A stretch of DNA of 64,000 nt from Rhodobacter sp. Its GTDB lineage: Bacteria; Pseudomonadota; Alphaproteobacteria; Rhodobacterales; Rhodobacteraceae. A program made the position numbers and the translations under genes. Below are positions 1 through 8,170 of this stretch, in pieces (position 1 is the first letter of the stretch; the number at the start of each line of letters is the position of its first letter). The notes beneath the pieces were generated by a model. That model saw only the letters and a list, made by a program, of their open reading frames with translations. It was not told where the DNA came from and did no database searches. The stretch lies in the NCBI GenBank assembly GCA_020637595.1, contig JACKKE010000002.1, positions 124,001-188,000 on the forward strand, in the 5' to 3' direction.

Positions 1-627
1 TGCAAAGGCCATCCACCACAGGGTATCGGGGTCGTCGGCGTAATACGCAAGGTTGCCGCACAGCGCGAACTTGAGTGCCTCGTTGTCGCCGAAATGGCGG
101 GCGAAGACCTCGCTGAGCGAGGCGCGGATGTCCTTGAGCCCGGCCCACAGATCGTGCGGCAGTTCCCCGGCGTGGCGCAGTTTCCACCACAGCGAATGAT
201 CGGCGAATTCTGCGATGCGCTGGGTGCGGCGCACCTGGTCCAGCACCGCGGCGATGGCTTGCCGGTCGTCGGGAAAGCGGGCGGTCAGCGCGGCCTCGAT
301 GCGGTCGAACCCGTGCGGCAGTTGAAACGGCGTGCCGAGCCCGCGCCAGCGCACCTCCTGAAAGGTGGGGATCGGCACCAGTTCGAGGGAATCGCCGATG
401 CCGAGGGTGTCGAACAGCGCGCGCTTTGGGTCGCCGGGGGCGTCGGGGGGCGTGGTTTCGTGCAGCGAGGCTTCGACGGTCAGGGGGCCGCGATGATAGG
501 TGGTCGCCGCCCCGCCGAGCGCCGCGTTGCGTTCGAGGACCAGCACCCGCGCGCCTGCATGGGAGGCCAGCGCCCCCGCGGTCAGCCCGCCAAGCCCCGA
601 TCCGATCACCACCGCGTCATAGTCCAT
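1..627 (-). CDS. NAD(P)/FAD-dependent oxidoreductase, phytoene desaturase/CrtI-like superfamily (C-terminus outside window)
   Basis: Only the N-terminal 209 codons are present; the frame is open to base 1. The protein starts MDYDAVVIGSGLGGLTAG, a dinucleotide-binding GxGxxG fold, followed about 17 residues later by LVLERNAALGGAA, the FAD-binding ExxxxxGG-type motif of CrtI/CrtISO and amine oxidase relatives. The ATG at 627 has a GAGG about 8 nt upstream. It diverges from the SDR operon at 802. The substrate cannot be told from this part; carotenoid-related and other desaturases or isomerases share the fold. High confidence in the fold, low in the reaction. Confidence 0.75.
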   Translation of the reverse strand, partial: MDYDAVVIGSGLGGLTAGALASHAGARVLVLERNAALGGAATTYHRGPLTVEASLHETTPPDAPGDPKRALFDTLGIGDSLELVPIPTFQEVRWRGLGTPFQLPHGFDRIEAALTARFPDDRQAIAAVLDQVRRTQRIAEFADHSLWWKLRHAGELPHDLWAGLKDIRASLSEVFARHFGDNEALKFALCGNLAYYADDPDTLWWMAFA

Positions 628-734
628 GACCTGCCTCTATCCTGATGATGATTGCGGCCCCAGCCTAGGCGTCGCGCGTGCGCGCGCCCATGACCTCGAT
701 CAGGTCGGAGGCGAATGGTGCGGTATATTCGATG

Positions 735-769
735 TTGTTTGGCGGGCGGAGAATTGTTATGTAACGTAA
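735..769 (+). promoter_or_regulatory. Promoter and overlapping MarR-type operator for the SDR-marR-fcs operon
   Basis: TTGTTT (735-740), a 17-nt spacer and TATGTA (758-763) form a sigma70-like promoter. The imperfect palindrome TTATGTAACGTAA (757-769) covers the -10 element. The second gene of the operon is a MarR regulator, so this is the obvious candidate autoregulatory operator. Inference from position and symmetry only. Confidence 0.45.
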
Positions 770-801
770 CTAATACGACTCATAACCTTGGGAGGGGTTC
801 C

Positions 802-1566
802 ATGCAGATCGACGGACAGATTGCCCTGGTGACGGGTGGCGGCAGCGGGCTGGGCGCGGCGACCGCACGGATGCTGGCCTCGCGCGGGGCGAAGGTGGCG
901 GTGCTCGACTATGACGGGGCCAAGGCCAACGCCGTCGCCGCCGAGATCGGCGGTCTGGGTGTGCAGGCGGATGTCGGCAACGAGGCCGCCGTGGCCGCCG
1001 CCTTCGATGCGGTCGTGGCCGGTCTGGGGGCGATGCCGCGCGTGGCGGTGAACTGCGCCGGGATCGGTGTCGCGGCGCGCGTCGTCGGCCGTGAGGGCAA
1101 ACTGTCGATCGACCTCTATGAGCGGGTGATCCGCGTCAACTTGATCGGCAGCTATATCGTCATGTCCTATGCCGCGCGCGGCATGCAGGCGCTGGAGCCC
1201 CTTGAGGGTGGTGAGCGCGGCGTGATCGTCAACACCGCCTCGGCGGCCTGGCAAGACGGGCAGGTCGGTCAGGCCGGCTATGCAGCGTCCAAGGGCGGCA
1301 TCGCCTCGATGTGCCTGCCGGCGGCGCGGGAGCTGGCGCGCTCGGGGATCCGGGTGATGGCGGTGGCGCCGGGTCTCTTCAACACCCCGATGATGGAGAG
1401 CCTGCCGCCCGAGACCACGCAGCAGATCGTCGCCAATATCCCCTTCCCGGACCGTTTGGGCCATCCCTCGGAATTCGGGCTGATGGTCGCGCAGATCGTC
1501 GAGAATGCCTATCTGAACGGCACGACGATCCGGCTGGACGGCGCCACCCGCCTGCCGCCGCGCTGA
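802..1566 (+). CDS. Short-chain dehydrogenase/reductase, 3-hydroxyacyl-CoA dehydrogenase-like
   Basis: A 254-aa classical SDR. The cofactor motif TGGGSGLG is at residues 11-18, NCAG at 84-87, catalytic Ser147 (NTAS) and the pair Tyr160/Lys164 (YAASK). Asp36 at the end of strand beta2 suggests NAD(H) rather than NADP(H). The pattern resembles type-2 3-hydroxyacyl-CoA dehydrogenases (HSD10 group). Start 802 is chosen because GGGAGGGG lies just upstream; an in-frame ATG at 715 lies before the promoter and operator. Co-transcribed with marR and a feruloyl-CoA synthetase, which suggests oxidation of a 3-hydroxyacyl-CoA made from a phenylpropanoid side chain. That pathway role is inferred. Confidence 0.85.
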   Translation: MQIDGQIALVTGGGSGLGAATARMLASRGAKVAVLDYDGAKANAVAAEIGGLGVQADVGNEAAVAAAFDAVVAGLGAMPRVAVNCAGIGVAARVVGREGKLSIDLYERVIRVNLIGSYIVMSYAARGMQALEPLEGGERGVIVNTASAAWQDGQVGQAGYAASKGGIASMCLPAARELARSGIRVMAVAPGLFNTPMMESLPPETTQQIVANIPFPDRLGHPSEFGLMVAQIVENAYLNGTTIRLDGATRLPPR

Positions 1567-1570
1567 GGCG

Positions 1571-2038
1571 ATGACCGGGTCCGACCGCACCCTGCGCGGG
1601 TTCGTCGGCTATGGCATCAAGCGGGCGTTCAGTGCGATCCAGTCGGACGTGAACGCCACGCTGGCGCCCTTTGGCCTGCGGATGCTGACCTATTCGGCGC
1701 TGGCGGTGATTCGCGACAATCCCGGCCTGCGCCAGACCCAGTTGGCCGAGATCCTGCTGATCGAGCGGCCGAATCTGGTGCTGATCCTCGACGAGCTGGA
1801 AGGCGCCGATCTGGTGGTCCGCACCCGCGCCCGTGACGATCGCCGCGCCTATGAACTGAAGGTCACGCTGAAAGGCCGGCGCCTGTGCGACCGCGCCACC
1901 GAGGCCGTGGCCGCCCATGACGCCCGCATGCTCGAGGGGATGGACGAGTCCATGCGGGAGACCCTGCACCAGGCCCTGCGCCTGATCGAGATGAACGGGA
2001 GATCATCGGATGACCGAGGGAAAGTATCGCGCCCATAA
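1571..2038 (+). CDS. MarR-family transcriptional regulator
   Basis: A 155-aa winged-helix regulator of usual MarR length. The central part (LRQTQLAEILLIERPNLV, then a wing with RARDDRRAYELKVTLKGR) matches the MarR recognition helix and the D-x-R-x3-L-x-LT-x-G wing. It begins 5 nt after the SDR stop and overlaps the ligase start by 29 nt, so the three genes form one unit. In hydroxycinnamate operons such regulators release DNA on binding the aromatic CoA thioester; that this one does so, at the palindrome at 757-769, is inference. Confidence 0.9.
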   Translation: MTGSDRTLRGFVGYGIKRAFSAIQSDVNATLAPFGLRMLTYSALAVIRDNPGLRQTQLAEILLIERPNLVLILDELEGADLVVRTRARDDRRAYELKVTLKGRRLCDRATEAVAAHDARMLEGMDESMRETLHQALRLIEMNGRSSDDRGKVSRP

Positions 2039-3797
2039 GGCCCTGCGCGAAGAACGCGCGGATGGTTCGATCCTGCTGACCAGCGCCTGGCCGCTGGGCC
2101 CGGTGGCGCGCTGCGCGACCGACTGGCTGGAGGAATGGGCCACCGCCGTGCCCGACCGGGTGTTCCTGGCCGAACGCTCGGGCCCGGGCTGGCGCGAAGT
2201 GACCTATGCCCAGGCGCTGGAGATGGTCAAAGCCATCGCTGCCGGGCTGGCCGCACGCGGCATGAACGCCGAGACGCCGATCCTGATCATTTCCGGCAAC
2301 AGTATCGACCACGCGCTGCTCAGCCTCGGCGCGCAGTATATCGGCGTGCCTTCGGTCCCGGTGGCCGAACAATATGCGCTGATCCCCGGCGCGCATCCGG
2401 TGCTGGAGCGCATCACCGGCATGATCCGTCCGACGATGGTCTTTGCCGACGATGCCGAACGCTATGGCGCGGCGCTGGACCTGGTGGTGTTCAACGGTGT
2501 CGAACAGGTGGTGAGCCAGGGCGCGCAGGACGGCATGACCCGGTTCGACAGCCTGCTGGCGGCGCGCGGTGATGTCTCGGCGCTGAATGCTGCGGTGGGG
2601 CCGGATACGGTGGCGAAATACCTGCTCACCTCTGGTTCGACCTCGCATCCGAAGGGGGTGCTGACCACCCAGCGGATGATGTGCACCAACCAGGCGCAGC
2701 TGAAGGTCTGCCTGCCCTTCGTTGCTGAAAAGCCGCCGGTGCTGCTGGACTGGCTGCCCTGGAACCACGTCTTCGGCGGCTCGCACAACTTCAACCTGGT
2801 GCTGTCGAACGGCGGCACCTTCTATATCGACAACGGCAAGCCGACGCCGGCGCTGGCCCGGCACACGCTGGACAACCTGCGGATGGTCTCGCCGACCATC
2901 GCCTTCAACGTGCCGGTGGGCTTTGCCATGCTGCGCGACGCGATGAAGGCCGACGCCGAACTGCGCCGCCAGTATTTCCAGAACCTCGACATGCTGTTCT
3001 ATGCCGGCGCCTCGCTGCCGCAGGACGTCTGGGCGGATCTGGAAGACATGGCGCGCGACGTGCGCGGCGACATGCCCCTGTTCAACAGCTCGTGGGGCCT
3101 GACCGAAACCGCCCCCGCCGCGCTGATCCAGCACGAGTTCACGCATCAGTCCGGGATCATCGGCGTGCCGCTGCCCGAGGTGACGATCAAGCTGGTGCCA
3201 GTCGACGACGAGAACCGCTATGATGTGCGGGTCAAGGGCAACACGATCACGCCCGGCTATCTGAAAGACCCGGAAAAGACCGCCGAAGCCTTTGACGAGG
3301 AAGGGTATTTCATCACCGGCGACGCGATGCGCTTTGTCGATCCCGGGGATATCGACAAGGGCATGAAATTCGACGGCCGCATCGCCGAGGAGTTCAAGCT
3401 GAACACCGGCACCTGGGTGCGTGCAGCGGGCCTGCGGCTGGAGGTTCTGGGCAAGCTCAAGGGGCTGGCGGCGGATGTCATCATCACCGGCGCCGACCGC
3501 AGGGAAGTCGGCGTGTTCATCGTGCCGACCGATGCGCTGCGCGACGGGGCGACGGATGCCGACGGCGGGCTGATCGTCGCCCGCGCCGCCGAGATCGCGG
3601 AACGCCTGAAGCCCGGCGAGACCGAGGGCTCGGCCCACGCGATCCGTCGGGCAATGGTGCTGACCGAGCTGCCGTCGATGGCCGATGGCGAGATGACCGC
3701 CAAGGGCAACATCAACTTCCGCAAGCTCTTGATGCAGCGCGCAGGGTTGTGCGACCGTCTCTATGACAACGCCGATCCGGCGACGATCGTCATCTGA
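2010..3797 (+). CDS. fcs: Acyl-CoA synthetase (AMP-forming), feruloyl-CoA synthetase-like
   Basis: A 595-aa member of the adenylate-forming ligase superfamily. The phosphate-binding loop TSGSTSHPKGV is at about 207-217, NSSWGLTETAP carries the A5-type motif, and FITGDAMRFVDPGD carries the conserved Asp of motif A7. The segment after it departs from the common YRTGD..GRxKD pattern in the way feruloyl-CoA synthetases do. It would activate ferulate or a related hydroxycinnamate to its CoA thioester with ATP. The usual hydratase-lyase and vanillin dehydrogenase genes are not adjacent; instead an SDR is, which favours a beta-oxidation-like route. Substrate is inferred. Confidence 0.78.
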   Translation: MTEGKYRAHKALREERADGSILLTSAWPLGPVARCATDWLEEWATAVPDRVFLAERSGPGWREVTYAQALEMVKAIAAGLAARGMNAETPILIISGNSIDHALLSLGAQYIGVPSVPVAEQYALIPGAHPVLERITGMIRPTMVFADDAERYGAALDLVVFNGVEQVVSQGAQDGMTRFDSLLAARGDVSALNAAVGPDTVAKYLLTSGSTSHPKGVLTTQRMMCTNQAQLKVCLPFVAEKPPVLLDWLPWNHVFGGSHNFNLVLSNGGTFYIDNGKPTPALARHTLDNLRMVSPTIAFNVPVGFAMLRDAMKADAELRRQYFQNLDMLFYAGASLPQDVWADLEDMARDVRGDMPLFNSSWGLTETAPAALIQHEFTHQSGIIGVPLPEVTIKLVPVDDENRYDVRVKGNTITPGYLKDPEKTAEAFDEEGYFITGDAMRFVDPGDIDKGMKFDGRIAEEFKLNTGTWVRAAGLRLEVLGKLKGLAADVIITGADRREVGVFIVPTDALRDGATDADGGLIVARAAEIAERLKPGETEGSAHAIRRAMVLTELPSMADGEMTAKGNINFRKLLMQRAGLCDRLYDNADPATIVI

Positions 3798-3820
3798 GCA
3801 GGCGGGGGAAGGGGACAAGG

Positions 3821-3844
3821 CCCGTCCGCTGCGACGGGTTCCCT
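3821..3844 (+). terminator. Weak hairpin after fcs
   Basis: In the roughly 100-nt gap between fcs and pmbA, CCCGTC and GACGGG (3821-3826 and 3833-3838) flank a 6-nt loop, followed only by TTCCCTT. The stem is short and the U-tract poor, so it may slow rather than end transcription. Confidence 0.25.
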
Positions 3845-3896
3845 TCGGCGCGGCGAGGGGGTAAGCCTTCGGGGTCATCCAGAACACAGGTTGCCC

Positions 3897-5234
3897 ATGA
3901 CCGCTGACCTCGCCCAAGCCCTTCTCGACGCCGCCGCCAAGGCCGGGGCCGACAGCGCCGATGCGCTGGTGATCGCCGGCACCTCGCTGTCGATCGACGT
4001 GCGCGAGGGGCGGCTGGAACATGCCGAACGCGCCGAAGGGCTGGACATCGGCCTGCGGGTTCTGGTCGGTCGGCGGCAGGCCTGTGTCTCCAGTTCCGAC
4101 GCCCGTCCGGCGACCCTGGCGGCGATGGCCGAACGCGCAGTGGCGATGGCCCGCGAGGCCCCCGAAGACCCCTATGCCGGGCTGGCCGATCCCGCCCAGC
4201 TTTCGGTGCGCCGCGATGCCGAGGGGATGGAGCTGGTCGATCCCGCCGAGGAACCCAGCCCTGCCACCCTGCAAGACGATGCCCAGCGCGCCGAGGCCGC
4301 GGCCCGGGCCGTCGCCGGCATCAGCCAGATCGACCAGGCCAGCGCCAGCTATTCCCGCCGCACGATCTTTCTGGCCGCCTCGAACGGGTTTGCGGGGCAG
4401 TATGCCCGCAGTTCGCGCCATACCTCCTGCGTGGCGATCACCGGCCAAGGCACGGCGATGGAACGCGACTGGGCCAGCGAGGGACGGATCTTTCAGGCAG
4501 ACCTGCCCAGCCCCGAGGAGATCGGAACCCAGGCGGGCGAGCGCGCCGCCGCCCGCAACGGCAGCCGCAAACCTCCTTCGGGGGCCTTTCCGGTGCTCTA
4601 TGATGAACGGGTTTCGTCCTCGCTGGTCGGTCACCTGACGGCGGCGATCAACGGCGCCTCGATTGCGCGCGGCTCCAGCTGGCTGCTCGACGCGCTGGGC
4701 AAGCCGGTGCTGCCTGCGGGCTTTGACCTGGTCGAGGATCCGCACCGCATCCGCATCGCCGGCAGCCGGCCTTTCGATGCCGAGGGGCTGACCACCGGGC
4801 GCCGCCTCTGGGTTCAGGACGGCGTGCTGCAGGGCTGGGTGCTGGACCTCGCCACCGCGCGCAAGCTGGGCATGGAGAGCACCGCCAACGCCAGCCGCGG
4901 CCCCACCGCGCCGCCCTCGCCCAGCCTGTCGAACCTGGCGCTGACCCAGGGGGCGGCCAGCCGCGACGATCTGCTGCGCGACATGGGCACGGGGCTTCTG
5001 GTCACCTCGCTGATCGGCTCGACGATCAACCCGAACACCGGGGATTATTCGCGCGGCGCCTCGGGGTTCTGGGTGGAAAACGGCCAGATCGCCTATCCGG
5101 TCAACGAATGCACCATCGCCGGCAACCTGCGCGACATGCTGATGCGGCTGACCGCGGCGAATGACGCCCGGCCGCACCTGAGCACCCAGGTGCCGTCGCT
5201 TCTGGTTGAGGGCCTCACGATTGCCGGCGCCTGA
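3897..5234 (+). CDS. pmbA: TldE/PmbA-family metalloprotease subunit
   Basis: A 445-aa protein of the TldD/PmbA family. Recognised by the N-terminal GADSADALVIAG...VREGRLEHAERAE region and the C-terminal S-T-I-N-x-N-T-G-D-Y-S-R-G-A-S-G-F-W block typical of PmbA. PmbA (TldE) pairs with TldD to degrade or mature small peptides in the cytoplasm. The metal-binding HExxxH belongs to TldD, not to this subunit, and is absent here as expected. ATG 3897 is preferred over an in-frame TTG at 3891 because AGG sits 6 nt before it. No tldD is visible in the window. Confidence 0.9.
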   Translation: MTADLAQALLDAAAKAGADSADALVIAGTSLSIDVREGRLEHAERAEGLDIGLRVLVGRRQACVSSSDARPATLAAMAERAVAMAREAPEDPYAGLADPAQLSVRRDAEGMELVDPAEEPSPATLQDDAQRAEAAARAVAGISQIDQASASYSRRTIFLAASNGFAGQYARSSRHTSCVAITGQGTAMERDWASEGRIFQADLPSPEEIGTQAGERAAARNGSRKPPSGAFPVLYDERVSSSLVGHLTAAINGASIARGSSWLLDALGKPVLPAGFDLVEDPHRIRIAGSRPFDAEGLTTGRRLWVQDGVLQGWVLDLATARKLGMESTANASRGPTAPPSPSLSNLALTQGAASRDDLLRDMGTGLLVTSLIGSTINPNTGDYSRGASGFWVENGQIAYPVNECTIAGNLRDMLMRLTAANDARPHLSTQVPSLLVEGLTIAGA

Positions 5235-6054
5235 CAGCGACCTGGCCCTGCTGCTCGATGCGGCCAGGGGCGCGGGCGCAATTGCCGCGCGCCATTTCCG
5301 CAATGGCGCCAAGGTCTGGGACAAGGGCGGCGGGCAGGGGCCGGTGACCGAGGCCGACCTTGCCGTCAACGACTATCTGCACGCCACGCTGATCGGCGCG
5401 CGCCCGGATTATGGCTGGTTGTCGGAAGAAAGCGATCCGCTCGACAATACCCACCGCATCGACGCGGAAACGACCTTTGTCATCGACCCGCTCGATGGCA
5501 CCCGCGCCTTCATCGACGGCCAGCCCGGCTTTGCCCACGCGCTGGCGGTGGTGCGGCAGGGGCAGCCGGTGGCGGGGGTGGTGCATCTGCCGATGCTGGA
5601 TCTGACCTATGCCGCGTCGCTGGGCGGCGGCGCCACGCTGAACGGCGTGCCGATCCGCGCCAGCGGCCGCGCCGAGGCCGAGGGCGCCAGCGTCCTTGCT
5701 GCTCGCCCGGCGCTGGATCCGGTGCACTGGCCCGGCGGGCTGCCGGCGCTCAAGCGCCACTTTCGGCCGTCGCTGGCCTGGCGGCTGGCGCTGGTGGGCG
5801 AGGGTCGATTCGACGCCATGCTGACAATCCGCGATGCCTGGGACTGGGATATCGCCGGCGCCGCCCTGATCGCAACCGAGGCCGGCGCGACGGTGACCGA
5901 CCGGGGTGGGCAGCCGCTGCGCTTCAACCGCGCCGAGGCCCGCAGCCCCGGGGTGGTGGCCGCGCCGGCGGCTCTGCACCGGGTGTTGATCGGGGCCCTG
6001 ACGGCCCCGCGCAGCGGTGCCCCGATGCCCGATCTGCGGCGGGATCCGCAATGA
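5221..6054 (+). CDS. Inositol monophosphatase-family phosphatase, CysQ-like
   Basis: A 277-aa protein with the metal-binding motifs of the family: WLSEES (first acidic site), FVIDPLDGTRAFIDG (DPxDGT), and WDWDIAGAALIATEAG (WDxAAG-like). Members hydrolyse inositol phosphate, 3-phosphoadenosine 5-phosphate or similar sugar phosphates using Mg2+. There is no ATG near the start; TTG 5221 overlaps the pmbA stop and has GAGGG about 8 nt upstream, so translational coupling is likely. A TTG at 5206 is the alternative. CysQ (bisphosphate nucleotidase) is the best guess, not certain. Confidence 0.82.
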   Translation: MPAPDSDLALLLDAARGAGAIAARHFRNGAKVWDKGGGQGPVTEADLAVNDYLHATLIGARPDYGWLSEESDPLDNTHRIDAETTFVIDPLDGTRAFIDGQPGFAHALAVVRQGQPVAGVVHLPMLDLTYAASLGGGATLNGVPIRASGRAEAEGASVLAARPALDPVHWPGGLPALKRHFRPSLAWRLALVGEGRFDAMLTIRDAWDWDIAGAALIATEAGATVTDRGGQPLRFNRAEARSPGVVAAPAALHRVLIGALTAPRSGAPMPDLRRDPQ

Positions 6055-7160
6055 GTCCGGCGTCGGGCAGGCCACGGGTGCTGCTCCACGCGGTCGATGC
6101 GGGGCAGCGCGATGCTTTCGAGGTGCTGGCCGATCAGCTGTCGGACCTCGCGCATGCGCCACTGGTCGATCTGACCGGGCCTGAAGACCTGGAGAACCCT
6201 GCGGGCGACGCAAAGACGGTGGATGCGTTCCTTGATCAGCACCCGGCGGCCCTGATGGTGCTGGCCGGGTCGGTGCTGCCGGCGACCTTGATCGAACATG
6301 CCCGCGCCCGGGGGATCGCGCTGATGCTGGTCGATGCGCGTGAGCCCGTGGTGGCAGGGCGATGGCGGCTGTTGCCGGGTGGCACGCGCACGATGTTGCA
6401 GCACTTCGCACAGATCCACGCCGCCGATGCGCTCTATGCCAGCCAGTTGACACGGCTGGTTCGCGGGGCGGTGCCGGTCCACGACACCGGCACCCTGGCC
6501 AGCCATCCCCCCGCGCCTGCCTGCACGATTTCGGAACTGGATGCGCTGCGCGGGGTTCTGGGCGCGCGCCCGGTCTGGTTCGCCTATGATCTGCCGGCGG
6601 AAGAGTTCGAGGCGGCGCTGCTGGCCCATGCCCATGCCTTGCGTCGGGCGCACCGGCTGCTGATGATCGTGCAGCCCCGCGATCCGGCCACCGGTCCGGC
6701 ACTGGCCGAGCGGGCGGCGGATGTGGGGTTCATCTGCGCGCGCCGGTCGCTGGACGACGACATCGACGAGACGACCCAGGTCTATATCGCGGATACCGAG
6801 GATGACCCGGGCCTTTTTCTGCGCCTCGCACCGGTGTCCTTTCTGGGCGGCACCCTGACCCCCGGCGCGCCGGTGCCCTCGGCGCTGACGGCGGCGGCGC
6901 TGGGCTCGGCGCTCGTCTTTGGCCCGCTGGCGCCGCCTGCGCAGATCGGATTTCTGGAGACCCTGATCGCGCAGAGCGGCGCGCGCCGCATCGGAGTCGC
7001 CCCGGCGCTGGGGGATGCGCTGTCGACGCTGCTGTCGCCGGAAACCGGGGCGGAGGCGGCGCTGAAGGCCTGGACGCTGGCGACCGAGGGTAGCGAGGCG
7101 ACCTATGTGGTGGCGCAGGCGATCACCGACTGGATGCAGCTGAACAGGGGGCGGGGATGA
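6051..7160 (+). CDS. Kdo-transferase (KdtA/WaaA)-like protein, probably catalytically altered
   Basis: A 369-aa protein placed directly before lpxK, overlapping the upstream gene by 4 nt and lpxK by 4 nt. The segment VYIADTEDDPGLFLRLAPVSFLGGTL followed by LGSALVFGP matches the C-terminal half of WaaA. It is about 50 residues shorter than usual. The N-terminal HxASVGE segment, with the catalytic Glu, appears as HAVDAGQ, and the GGHNPLEP-type motif is replaced by GAPVPSAL. It is therefore either a very divergent transferase or a pseudo-enzyme, and another intact waaA may exist elsewhere. Alignments were made by eye. Confidence 0.65.
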   Translation: MSPASGRPRVLLHAVDAGQRDAFEVLADQLSDLAHAPLVDLTGPEDLENPAGDAKTVDAFLDQHPAALMVLAGSVLPATLIEHARARGIALMLVDAREPVVAGRWRLLPGGTRTMLQHFAQIHAADALYASQLTRLVRGAVPVHDTGTLASHPPAPACTISELDALRGVLGARPVWFAYDLPAEEFEAALLAHAHALRRAHRLLMIVQPRDPATGPALAERAADVGFICARRSLDDDIDETTQVYIADTEDDPGLFLRLAPVSFLGGTLTPGAPVPSALTAAALGSALVFGPLAPPAQIGFLETLIAQSGARRIGVAPALGDALSTLLSPETGAEAALKAWTLATEGSEATYVVAQAITDWMQLNRGRG

Positions 7161-8140
7161 GGGCGCCACGTTTCTGGACCAACCCGCCCGAACGCCCGGG
7201 CTGGCAGGCGCGATTGCTGGCGCCGCTGGGTGCGCTCTATGCCGCGGCGACCCGTCGGCGCCTGCGCGCGGTCGGCTATCGTGCCGGGGTGCCGGTGATC
7301 TGCGTCGGCAACCTGAACGCCGGCGGCACCGGCAAAACGCCGACCGCGATCGGCTTGATGCAGGCGCTGAGCGCGCGCGGGCTGGCGGTGCATGTCGTCT
7401 CGCGGGGTTATGGCGGGCGGCTGGACGGGCCGGTGCGGGTCGATGAGCGCCGCCACAGTGCGCAGGATGTGGGTGATGAGCCGCTGCTGATGGCCGGCTT
7501 TGGCCCGGTCTGGGTGGCTCGCGACCGCGCCGCGGGGGTGCGCGCGGCCGAGGAGGCGGGTGCGCAGGTGGTGGTGCTGGACGACGGGTTCCAGAACCCG
7601 GGTGTGGTGAAAACCGCCTCGGTCGTGGTGGTCGATGCCGCCGTGGGGTTCGGCAACGGGCGTTGTATCCCTGCGGGGCCGCTGCGCGAGACGGTGCCCG
7701 AGGGGCTGAAACGCGCTGACGCCGTTCTGGCGATCGGCCCTGAGGCGGATCAGGAGCGGTTTGCCCGGGACTGGGGGGTGCGGCTGGGCGCGACACCGGT
7801 CTTTGCGGCGCATCTCGAGCCGCTGCAGACGGGGATGACCTGGCAGGGGCTCAGGGTTCTGGCCTTTGCCGGGATCGGTCGGCCGGGCAAGTTCTTTGAG
7901 ACGCTGCGCGGGCTGGGGGCCGAGGTGGTCCGGGCGCAGGCACTGGACGATCACCAGCCGCTGACGCCCGCACTGTTCGGCCGGCTGGACCGCGAGGCCT
8001 GGGGGCTGGGTGCGCAGCTGGTGACGACAGAGAAGGATGCGGTGCGCTTGCCGATGGCGCAGCGGCGCAAGGTGCTGACGCTGCCGGTGCGGCTGGAGGT
8101 CGATGACCTGGCAGGGTTTCTGCGGGCGCTGGGCCAGTAA
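7157..8140 (+). CDS. lpxK: Tetraacyldisaccharide 4-prime-kinase LpxK
   Basis: A 327-aa inner-membrane-associated kinase that phosphorylates the 4-prime position of the lipid A disaccharide. The P-loop is at VGNLNAGGTGKTPTAI (about residues 50-65), followed by SRGYGG, GDEPLLMA and VVLDDGFQNP, all signatures of LpxK. The N-terminus WTNPPERPGWQARLLAPLGALY is the usual membrane-proximal helix. ATG overlaps the upstream stop by 4 nt. Length is normal. Confidence 0.96.
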   Translation: MRAPRFWTNPPERPGWQARLLAPLGALYAAATRRRLRAVGYRAGVPVICVGNLNAGGTGKTPTAIGLMQALSARGLAVHVVSRGYGGRLDGPVRVDERRHSAQDVGDEPLLMAGFGPVWVARDRAAGVRAAEEAGAQVVVLDDGFQNPGVVKTASVVVVDAAVGFGNGRCIPAGPLRETVPEGLKRADAVLAIGPEADQERFARDWGVRLGATPVFAAHLEPLQTGMTWQGLRVLAFAGIGRPGKFFETLRGLGAEVVRAQALDDHQPLTPALFGRLDREAWGLGAQLVTTEKDAVRLPMAQRRKVLTLPVRLEVDDLAGFLRALGQ

Positions 8141-8160
8141 GGTGCGTGCGTGCACGCACC
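8141..8160. terminator. Hairpin between convergent lpxK and cobQ
   Basis: Perfect inverted repeat GGTGCGTGC / GCACGCACC directly after the lpxK stop and 10 nt from the cobQ stop. It can fold on both strands, so a shared bidirectional terminator is plausible, but there is no U-tract on either side. Confidence 0.45.
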
Positions 8161-8170
8161 CTACGTCCGC

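Noticed and set aside
1863..5369. A 1168-codon open frame on the minus strand opposite marR, fcs and pmbA
   Set aside because: Composition is Arg/Gly/His/Gln-rich without domain motifs; it is the antisense shadow common in high-GC DNA, and the plus-strand genes are unambiguous.
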